Shown: positions 7,776 to 13,469 of the stretch, piece after piece
Position numbering within the stretch: the first letter of the stretch is position 1
How the letters are laid out: the number at the start of each line of letters is the position of its first letter
NCBI GenBank assembly: GCA_035539015.1
Contig: DATLJF010000326.1
Span: 1-22,984 of the forward strand
Reading direction: 5' to 3'
Origin: Stenotrophomonas_A sp035539015
GTDB lineage: Bacteria; Pseudomonadota; Gammaproteobacteria; Xanthomonadales; Xanthomonadaceae
DNA length: 22,984 nucleotides
The notes under the pieces: generated by a model
Database searches by the model: none
Seen by the model: only the letters and a program-made list of their open reading frames with translations
What the model was told of the DNA's origin: nothing
Program-made: the position numbers and the translations under genes

Positions 7776-8189
7776 TTACGGCTGGACGAAGCCGATCTTC
7801 TTCATCTGCGCGTTCTTGGCGGCAGCCAGGACCCTGGCCATCACTTCGTACTCAGAATCCGGGTTGGCATCGATCTTCAGCTGCGGCTGGTTGGTCGGGT
7901 CGCGCTGGACCTCTTCCTCCATCCGCTGCTGCAGTTCGGTGACGGCAACCGGGCTGTTGTTCCAATAGACCTGGTTGCTGGCATCGATGCGCAGCTCGAT
8001 CGGCGGCGGCGGCTCCACGGTCTCCGGCGGCGGGTTGATCACGCGCTGCGGGAGATCCACGGCGATCGGGTACGTCATGATCGGCGCGGTGACGATGAAG
8101 ATGATCAGCAGAACCAACATCACGTCCACGAGGGGCGTGACGTTGATGTCGGCCATCGGGCCGCGGCCACTACCACTTGAAAAAGCCAT
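7776..8189 (-). CDS. exbD2: ExbD2, TonB-system proton-channel subunit
   Basis: The 137-residue product has one N-terminal membrane segment (about 20-38). The motif MADINVTPLVDVMLVLLIIF contains Asp22, the conserved membrane aspartate used for proton translocation by ExbD/TolR proteins. A periplasmic domain follows, with a Pro-rich linker (INPPPETVEPPPPIEL). Its ribosome binding site AAGGAG lies inside the last codons of exbD1, and only three bases separate the two genes, so translation is likely coupled. By family knowledge ExbB/ExbD complexes power TonB. In Xanthomonas campestris a second ExbD has been reported as not needed for iron uptake but involved in plant-related responses. Whether that applies here is inference. 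Confidence 0.93.
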   Translation of the reverse strand: MAFSSGSGRGPMADINVTPLVDVMLVLLIIFIVTAPIMTYPIAVDLPQRVINPPPETVEPPPPIELRIDASNQVYWNNSPVAVTELQQRMEEEVQRDPTNQPQLKIDANPDSEYEVMARVLAAAKNAQMKKIGFVQP

Positions 8190-8192
8190 GGC

Positions 8193-8618
8193 TTACCGCT
8201 CCTTCTCTTTGGTCGCGACGAAGCCGATGTCCAGCATGCCCTGACCCTGCGCGATCTTGGTGACCTCGTTGATCGTGCTCATCTTGGTGGTCTTGTCACC
8301 ACGCAGGTTGAGCGGCGGCTGGGGGGTCTGCTGCGCAGCGGTGGACAAGCGCGACTCCAGGGATTCCTTGGAGACCGGCTCATCGTTCCAGTACAGCGAG
8401 CCATCTTCCTTGACCGACAGGGTGATGGGGCCCTTGCGGTCAGCCGCTTCGTCCGGCTTCTGGTTCAAGTTGGCCTCGGGCAGCTCCACCTTGACCTTGT
8501 GGGACATCAGCGGGGCCGTGATGATGAAGATGATCAGCAGCACCAGCATCACGTCCACGAGGGGCGTGACATTGATGTCGGCCATCGGGCCGCCGCTGTT
8601 TCCACTACTGAAGGCCAT
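8193..8618 (-). CDS. exbD1: ExbD1, TonB-system proton-channel subunit
   Basis: The 141-residue product is paralogous to the next gene. Both start MAFSSG and share PMADINVTPLVDVMLVLLIIF, with Asp22 in the membrane helix as the proton-carrying residue. The periplasmic part differs strongly from ExbD2: it is charged (LPEANLNQKPDEAADRKG) and ends in a GFVATKEKER tail. The start is supported by GGAG seven bases upstream. It lies 56 bases after exbB and 3 bases before exbD2 in one operon. Within the ExbB5-ExbD2 type motor it would form the dimeric channel element that contacts TonB. Confidence 0.94.
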   Translation of the reverse strand: MAFSSGNSGGPMADINVTPLVDVMLVLLIIFIITAPLMSHKVKVELPEANLNQKPDEAADRKGPITLSVKEDGSLYWNDEPVSKESLESRLSTAAQQTPQPPLNLRGDKTTKMSTINEVTKIAQGQGMLDIGFVATKEKER

Positions 8619-8667
8619 AACAGGCTCCGTCTAAATCGGTTGCGATGACGTGTTCTTTGCCCGGGCA

Positions 8668-8687
8668 GCGCGTCTTACTTGACGCGC
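8668..8687 (-). other. Hairpin overlapping the exbB stop codon
   Basis: Perfect 7-bp inverted repeat GCGCGTC / GACGCGC (8668-8674 and 8681-8687) with a six-base loop containing the exbB stop codon. No T-run follows, so it is not a classic terminator. It could act as an mRNA-stabilising or processing element between exbB and exbD1. Confidence 0.4.
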
Positions 8688-9436
8688 GAACCGGTGGCGA
8701 AGAAGTCGTGCAGGTCGTGGGCGAAGGTATCGAACTTCGCGATGACCGAGCTGTTGACCTTCGAGAAGAAGTTGAAGGCGAACACGGCCGGGATCGCGAC
8801 GAACAGACCGATGGCGGTCATGATCAGCGCTTCACCCACCGGGCCGGCAACGGCGTCGATCGAAGCCGAACCGGTCGCACCGATCTTGATCAGGGCGCCG
8901 TAGATGCCCCACACGGTGCCGAGCAGACCGACGAACGGCGCGGTCGCACCGACGGTGGCCAGCAGGGTCATGCCCGACTGCAGCTTGGTGCTTTCGCGGG
9001 TCACGGCCTGGCGCAGGGCGCGGTCGACGAACTCCGAACGGCTCAGGTTCTCACCCAGGCCGGTGTTGCTGCCTTCGGCGCGCTGGTGGTGGGCGGCGGC
9101 CTGGGCGGCGTCCAGGGCGATCTTCGAGAACGGCTCGGAAGCCGGCTGCTCTTCCATGGCGCGGATGGCTTCCTGCGCGTTCGGGGCTTCCCAGAACAGG
9201 CTGGTCACGCGATCGGCGGCGCTCTTCAGGCGGACCGAACGGAAGATGTTGATCACGGTCCAGTACCACGACATGGCGGACATGGCGATCAGGGTCACGA
9301 GGACGACCCAGGAGACGGCGAAGTCGCCCGGATGCGAGGTCATTTCCCCGATCAGGTGCTCAAAGCCCATCTGCGAGAGGGCAGCCGACGGGTTGGAACC
9401 CCCGGCAGCGGCGGCGATGAAGAGATGCTGCAGCAT
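8675..9436 (-). CDS. exbB: ExbB, TonB-system motor scaffold
   Basis: The 253-residue MotA/TolQ/ExbB-family protein has three membrane segments: about 40-63, about 155-183 (LLATVGATAPFVGLLGTVWG) and about 198-222 (GPVGEALIMTAIGLFVAIPA). Glu202 in the third segment corresponds to the conserved E. coli Glu176. An N-terminal periplasmic stretch of about 40 residues precedes the first helix. AAAGG nine bases upstream supports the start. A hairpin lies between tonB and this gene, and another overlaps its stop codon, so differential mRNA levels within the operon are plausible. ExbB forms the pentameric inner-membrane scaffold that couples the proton gradient to TonB. Confidence 0.95.
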   Translation of the reverse strand: MLQHLFIAAAAGGSNPSAALSQMGFEHLIGEMTSHPGDFAVSWVVLVTLIAMSAMSWYWTVINIFRSVRLKSAADRVTSLFWEAPNAQEAIRAMEEQPASEPFSKIALDAAQAAAHHQRAEGSNTGLGENLSRSEFVDRALRQAVTRESTKLQSGMTLLATVGATAPFVGLLGTVWGIYGALIKIGATGSASIDAVAGPVGEALIMTAIGLFVAIPAVFAFNFFSKVNSSVIAKFDTFAHDLHDFFATGSRVK

Positions 9437-9485
9437 GACGCTTACCTTTGTTGTGTGTGGTGATGAAGGGTAATGCTAAGAAAGA

Positions 9486-9516
9486 CAGGGTTGACCGGGC
9501 CAGAGGCCCGGCCCTG
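9486..9516 (-). terminator. Intercistronic hairpin between tonB and exbB (possible attenuator)
   Basis: A 7-bp GC-rich stem CCGGGCC / GGCCCGG (9495-9501 and 9505-9511) with a three-base AGA loop is extended by an outer CAGGG / CCCTG pairing (9486-9490 and 9512-9516), with a four-base bulge on one side. On the minus strand it is followed by TCTTTCTTAG, a weak U-rich tail. It lies immediately after the tonB stop. It may partially terminate transcription or protect the upstream mRNA. Full termination is unlikely, because no clear promoter for exbB is seen below it. Confidence 0.55.
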
Positions 9517-9520
9517 ACAA

Positions 9521-10192
9521 TCAGTTGAGCGCAAAGTTGACCGGGACGCGGACGCGTCCGGCCGACTTCTGCCCGTTCACGACGGACGGGTTGAAGCGCC
9601 ACTTGCGTGCGGCATCCATGGCCGCTCGGTCCAGATCGCGGTTACGGCTGGACTTCTCGACCGACACGTTAGTCACGTTGCCGCTCGCATCGACGTCCAC
9701 GATCAGGATCACTTCGCCTTGCACGCCGGCACGGAACGCAGCCGGCGGGTACTTAGGCGGATTCATGTTCTTGGACGAAATGTCCACGCTGGCGCTGATG
9801 TCCGACGGCGGCTGCGGCGGCGACGGCGGCGACGGCGGCGTCACGATGTCGTTGGCGCGCGGTTCCGGCACGTCGACGATCGGCGCTTCCGGCGGCGGCG
9901 GCACCGGCGAGGGACGCGGCGGTGCCAGGTTCTTCACCGGCGGCGGCGGCTTGTCCTGCGGCGGGGGCGGCGGCGGCGGCGGGGGCGGCGGCGGCGGAGC
10001 GTCGACGATCGTCACCATGACGTTGCGCTCCTTCTCAGCCACGGCCTTCGGCGCGATGGCGGGAATCAGCAACAGCATCAGGGCAGCCAGATGCAAAGCG
10101 ATTACAAAGGCAATACCGACGATGCGGGGCCAGTTCAATCCCTGGTTCCCGGTATCCTGGTCATACCTGTGGACAACATATTGTTCCGTCAT
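9521..10192 (-). CDS. tonB: TonB energy-transducing protein
   Basis: The 223-residue product has a cytoplasmic N terminus and one membrane anchor (about 23-46, WPRIVGIAFVIALHLAALML) with His34 in the helix, as in the SHLS-type motif of E. coli. A long Pro-rich periplasmic spacer follows, including 13 consecutive prolines (66-78) and several PSPP/PPPP blocks. The C-terminal TonB domain (about 145-223) contains PPKYPPAAFRAGVQGEVILI and RAAMDAARKWRFNPSV. The protein couples ExbB/ExbD motion to outer-membrane TonB-dependent receptors for iron siderophores, cobalamin and, in this family, plant sugars. It is the first gene of the tonB-exbB-exbD1-exbD2 cluster. No ideal ribosome binding site precedes the ATG (AGAAAGAG is rather far away). 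Confidence 0.96.
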   Translation of the reverse strand: MTEQYVVHRYDQDTGNQGLNWPRIVGIAFVIALHLAALMLLLIPAIAPKAVAEKERNVMVTIVDAPPPPPPPPPPPPPQDKPPPPVKNLAPPRPSPVPPPPEAPIVDVPEPRANDIVTPPSPPSPPQPPSDISASVDISSKNMNPPKYPPAAFRAGVQGEVILIVDVDASGNVTNVSVEKSSRNRDLDRAAMDAARKWRFNPSVVNGQKSAGRVRVPVNFALN

Positions 10193-10220
10193 GCGCCAAT
10201 GGCTCTTTCTGTGGGGGCCT

Positions 10221-10238
10221 GGATCACTGGCGTGATCC
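10221..10238 (-). other. Perfect inverted repeat in the tonB leader
   Basis: GGATCAC-TGGC-GTGATCC: 7-bp arms (10221-10227, 10232-10238) with a four-base spacer, 28 bases upstream of the tonB start codon. It could form an RNA hairpin in the 5' untranslated region or be a protein-binding palindrome. No T-run follows. Confidence 0.5.
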
Positions 10239-10276
10239 CCGGATCGGGCGGCATTGACACCGCAGGAACCTCCAAG

Positions 10277-10282
10277 CTTATA
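10277..10282 (-). promoter_or_regulatory. Putative tonB -10 element
   Basis: The minus strand reads TATAAG here, about 84 bases before the tonB ATG. The -35 position expected 17 bases upstream (about 10300-10305) has no good match, which suggests an activator-dependent or weak promoter. The position falls between the arms of an inverted repeat at 10293-10318. Confidence 0.35.
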
Positions 10283-10292
10283 CCAATCCCGG

Positions 10293-10318
10293 CCCCTGTA
10301 GCCACTTATGCACAGGGG
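10293..10318. repeat. Inverted repeat upstream of tonB, candidate operator
   Basis: CCCCTGT (10293-10299) and ACAGGGG (10312-10318) are perfect 7-bp arms separated by 12 bases. They lie in the gap between the TPR gene stop and the proposed tonB -10 box and bracket the expected -35 position. The spacing fits binding of a dimeric regulator. It is not followed by a T-run as a minus-strand terminator would be. Confidence 0.45.
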
Positions 10319-10339
10319 TTGCGGGCGTTTTTTTACGGC

Positions 10340-11524
10340 TTATTTGCCGTTGATGATCTTCTTGGCATCCTCGGGCTTCTTGACGCCCTTGGCCAGCGCC
10401 TGCTGTGCCGCTTCCTTGGCCTCGGCCGCACGCCCCTCGTTCTTGAGGACCTTGGCCAGGTTCAGGTAAGTCTCGCCGTCCTTGGAGAGCGGAGCTGCCT
10501 TCTTCCAGTTGTCGATCGCCTGGGGAATGTTGTCCGAGTAGTAGTACGACTGGGCCAACGCCAGGTAGGTCTGGTAGTCCGGCTTGAGGATGCCCTTGGA
10601 CATGCCCTCGTTGATGACTGCGATGACGTCCTTTTCCTTGTTGTCCGTGTTCGCGTAGATCGAGTACAGCTGCTTGTACTCGCGCTCGTCGGTGAGCTGG
10701 CCGCTGGCGCGCAGCTTGTCCATCACCGCGGCGGCCTTGTCCATCTGGTCGGCCTGCATGTACATGCTGGCCAGGTTGAGCTGGGCCTTCTTGTCGTTCG
10801 GGCTCTTGGCGGCAAGCGCCTCGGCCGCGGCGACGGCTTCACCGCTCTGGCCGGCTTCGGCGTAGGACGCCATCAGCAGCTGGTTCCAGCTGTCCTTGGG
10901 CTCGGGCGAAGCGGCAATGGCCTGCTTCAGCACCGGGATGGCCTCCTGGTAACGCTCGGACTGGTACAGCGCCTGGCCCTTGAGGATCAGGTCCTCCGGC
11001 TTCTGCGACTTGCTCTCGGCCAGGTACTTGTCCAGCGTGGCCAGGCCTTCGGTGTATTGGTTGTCCTGCAGCTGCAGCTGCGCCAGCATCAGCATCGCCT
11101 GGAAGTGGCCGTTGTTGTCCAGGCCGTTGAATTCAATCGCCTGCTGCAGGTACTTCTTGGCGCCGGCGGTGTCATCGAGGTTGAAGGCGGCCTGCGCGGC
11201 CAGCTGCGAAGCCAGCGCCTTGTCGGCATTGTTCGCCGCCGGGTTGGCGAGGATCTCTTCGGCCTGCGTGCGCACGGCGGCGAAGTCTTCGCCCTTGTTG
11301 AACACTTCGATCAGCTTCTGCAACTTCGAGCTGAGCTTGGCCGAGGTTTTTTCCTTCGGTTCCTGGCGGGTGGCGTTGGGGAACATCACCTCGGCCTTGG
11401 CCGAGCGCGAGCTGCGGCCACGACCGGAATCAGACTGCGCGATCGCGTCCGTGACGACCGCGCCGCCCAGAGCGGCAGCGACGAGCAAGGACAGCAGGGC
11501 TTTGTTGCGATTGGGCAGTTTCAT
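10340..11524 (-). CDS. Exported tetratricopeptide-repeat protein
   Basis: The 394-residue product has a signal peptide (MKLPNRNKALLSLLVAAALG, likely cleaved after DAIA just before QSDSG). A low-complexity segment follows, then a series of TPR-like helical pairs running to the C terminus, for example ATLDKYLAESKSQKPEDLIL, AIPVLKQAIAASPEPKDSW, KKAQLNLASMYMQADQMDKA and ETYLNLAKVLKNEGRAAEA. Start 11524 was chosen over a possible upstream start because GAGG lies five bases before the ATG and the signal peptide begins there. By family knowledge it would be a periplasmic protein-protein interaction scaffold. Its partner is unknown. It is directly upstream of tonB on the same strand, but 147 bp containing an inverted repeat separate them. 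Confidence 0.85.
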   Translation of the reverse strand: MKLPNRNKALLSLLVAAALGGAVVTDAIAQSDSGRGRSSRSAKAEVMFPNATRQEPKEKTSAKLSSKLQKLIEVFNKGEDFAAVRTQAEEILANPAANNADKALASQLAAQAAFNLDDTAGAKKYLQQAIEFNGLDNNGHFQAMLMLAQLQLQDNQYTEGLATLDKYLAESKSQKPEDLILKGQALYQSERYQEAIPVLKQAIAASPEPKDSWNQLLMASYAEAGQSGEAVAAAEALAAKSPNDKKAQLNLASMYMQADQMDKAAAVMDKLRASGQLTDEREYKQLYSIYANTDNKEKDVIAVINEGMSKGILKPDYQTYLALAQSYYYSDNIPQAIDNWKKAAPLSKDGETYLNLAKVLKNEGRAAEAKEAAQQALAKGVKKPEDAKKIINGK

Positions 11525-11662
11525 GATCACCTCGGTCGGGTGCCGCCTGAGCGGCACTGGAAGGAAACGCTTGCCGTACGAAAAATCGAGCCGGCAAACT
11601 TATCAGAATCTTTCGCGCACAGAAAACGGTTTCCATGCTGGGGTGCATCAATACGGTGCCGT

Positions 11663-12472
11663 CTAGCCACAACGCGGTTTTCGCCCGGCGTTCCTGGCCT
11701 GTTCGAAAACCGGCATCAGCGCGGGTGCATCGCGCTCCAGTTCGCGTATCCGGTTGGCGGGGTCCGGATGAGTGGACAGCCATTGCGGCGGCCGGTCTCC
11801 ACCTGCCTGCATCATGTTCCGCCACAGGTCGACCGACTGTGAGGGATCGAAGCCCGCCTCGGCCATCAGGCGCTCGCCGACGATATCCGCTTCGCTTTCC
11901 TGGGTGCGCGAGCCGGGCAGCAGGAATGCCGTTTGCGCGGTCATCCCACCGATCTGGTTGACCGCACTGGCAGCGTTGCCGCCGTAAGCGGCGCCGGCCA
12001 GCGCACCGAGCACGGACAGCCCGGTCTGCGCGCCCATCTGGCGGGTGATGCGCTCTTCGTGGTGGCGCGAAATCACATGGCCAATCTCGTGGCCGAGCAC
12101 GGCGGCGAGTTGGTCCTGGTTCTTGGCGACTTTGAAGATGCCGGTATTGACGCCGACCTTGCCGCCCGGCAACGCGAACGCGTTGGGCTCCTCATCGGCG
12201 AAGACCGCCGTTTCCCAGGCGACCCCACGCCATTGCGGGGGCAGCTGCGCCACCAAGGCGTTGACCACGCATTTGACGTAAGCGTTCTGCTTGGCGTCGG
12301 CGCTGATCTTTTCCTTCGACTTGGTCTCGGCGAACGCCTGCGCGCCCAGCTGGTCGAGCTGTTGTTGCGAAACACCGCCGACCATCTGCTTGCGCCCGGT
12401 CGGCGAGGTGGTGGTGGCGCAGCCGGCCAGCGCCAGCGCCGCCACGACTCCGAAGGTTGCTGCCTTTTTCAT
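11663..12472 (-). CDS. M48-family zinc metallopeptidase, lipoprotein
   Basis: The 269-residue product has a lipoprotein signal (MKKAATFGVVAALALAGC, with Cys18 in an LAGC lipobox) and an M48 peptidase domain. AVLGHEIGHVISRHHEERI carries the HExxH zinc motif (His128, Glu129, His132). RTQESEADIVGERLM provides the third ligand, Glu194. STHPDPANRI near the C terminus is typical of this family (LoiP/YcaL/BepA-like). These periplasmic or outer-membrane-anchored proteases take part in envelope protein quality control. The ATG at 12472 was chosen over a TTG four codons upstream because GGGGA lies at a proper distance and the signal peptide starts there. The ribosome binding site is part of a perfect hairpin. 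Confidence 0.9.
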   Translation of the reverse strand: MKKAATFGVVAALALAGCATTTSPTGRKQMVGGVSQQQLDQLGAQAFAETKSKEKISADAKQNAYVKCVVNALVAQLPPQWRGVAWETAVFADEEPNAFALPGGKVGVNTGIFKVAKNQDQLAAVLGHEIGHVISRHHEERITRQMGAQTGLSVLGALAGAAYGGNAASAVNQIGGMTAQTAFLLPGSRTQESEADIVGERLMAEAGFDPSQSVDLWRNMMQAGGDRPPQWLSTHPDPANRIRELERDAPALMPVFEQARNAGRKPRCG

Positions 12473-12478
12473 CGGGAT

Positions 12479-12495
12479 CCCCAAAAGCTTTGGGG
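12479..12495 (-). promoter_or_regulatory. Hairpin covering the ribosome binding site of the M48 peptidase gene
   Basis: CCCCAAA / TTTGGGG (12479-12485 and 12489-12495) is a perfect 7-bp stem with a three-base loop. On the minus-strand transcript the second arm (TTTGGGG) contains the G-rich Shine-Dalgarno sequence six bases before the ATG at 12472, so folding would mask it. Confidence 0.5.
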
Positions 12496-12533
12496 AATTC
12501 TGGCAGGGCCGGCTTAACTTTTCGTCAAGCGGA

Positions 12534-13400
12534 CTACTCCAGCCCGAACCAATACAACGCCGCCAGGGCGATTGCGTTGTTCAGACCGTGCGCCAGGATG
12601 GCTGCCCACAGCGAACCCGTACGCCAGTAGAGCCAGGCAAATGCGGCGCCCATGGCACCGTAGACCAGCCACAGCTGGCCAATGGCCAGCGCACCGTTGC
12701 CGCTCAGCCCCGGGATTTCATGCAGCAGGGCAAATGCCAGGCTGCTGAGCAGCATGCCCAGCCACGGCTTGCCGGCGGCAAGCAGGCGCCCGAACAGCAC
12801 GCGCCGGAACAACAGCTCTTCATACGCGGGCGCCAGCACCACGGCGAACAACACCGCCGACAGCGGCCATTGCGAGAGCAGGTCGCTCATCAGCGAAAGG
12901 TTGGTCGGCACCGGCTTGATCTGCAGTCGGTCGGCCAGCATGCCGGTGACGGTGCTGAAGCAGAACACGCCCACGGCCACGAGCGTGGCCAGGCCCCAGG
13001 TGGCCGGCCGCTGCAATGCGGACCAGGATTGGCTTTTTTCCGCGGCCGATGCGCGGCGACGCCAGAAGTACACCACCAGCGCAGCCGATGCGGTGCTGAC
13101 CAACGCCATCAACAGCTGCGCCAGCGCACCGGGTTGGCCCAATTGCTGGCTCACGTCGGTCGGTGCCAGTTCGATACCTTGCCGGCGCGCGTCCACTACC
13201 AGCGCGATGCCGCGAAATATTCCCCAGGCGATACCGCTGCCGAGGCTGGCGACCAGCAGCACGACCAGGGCAATCAGCGCATCGAGGAAAAAGTTGAGCA
13301 GCGGCGCGCGGTCGGCCGGGGCAACCACGGCCGCGGCCGGCGTAGCGGGCGGGGGCATCGCTTCCGCGGCGGCCGCCGGGGACACTGGAAGATCGTTCAT
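12534..13400 (-). CDS. CPBP-family intramembrane metalloprotease
   Basis: The 288-residue protein has several membrane helices: about 36-70, 93-113, 135-152, 180-200, 213-228, 238-258 and 265-286. It carries the three conserved CPBP (Rce1/abortive-infection-like) motifs: EELLFR (Glu194, Glu195, Arg199), FALLHE (His227) and HGLNN (His271, Asn275). The N terminus is a short Ala/Pro-rich cytoplasmic stretch. AGGAA lies four bases before the ATG. It precedes the M48 gene by 61 bases on the same strand, so the two proteases may be co-transcribed. The substrate is unknown; bacterial members act on membrane or prenylated proteins or on peptides in several systems. Confidence 0.87.
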   Translation of the reverse strand: MNDLPVSPAAAAEAMPPPATPAAAVVAPADRAPLLNFFLDALIALVVLLVASLGSGIAWGIFRGIALVVDARRQGIELAPTDVSQQLGQPGALAQLLMALVSTASAALVVYFWRRRASAAEKSQSWSALQRPATWGLATLVAVGVFCFSTVTGMLADRLQIKPVPTNLSLMSDLLSQWPLSAVLFAVVLAPAYEELLFRRVLFGRLLAAGKPWLGMLLSSLAFALLHEIPGLSGNGALAIGQLWLVYGAMGAAFAWLYWRTGSLWAAILAHGLNNAIALAALYWFGLE

Positions 13401-13469
13401 CGGGTTCCTGCGCGTCGGAAGGCAAGCGCCGCCGCATCGCTCCCCGATGCGGCGGCCGGCTCGATGATG

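Noticed and set aside
9719..11842. 707-codon plus-strand open frame opposite tonB and the TPR gene
   Set aside because: Antisense shadow with Arg-rich low-complexity sequence that mirrors the tonB proline repeat; tonB and the TPR protein are unmistakable on the other strand.
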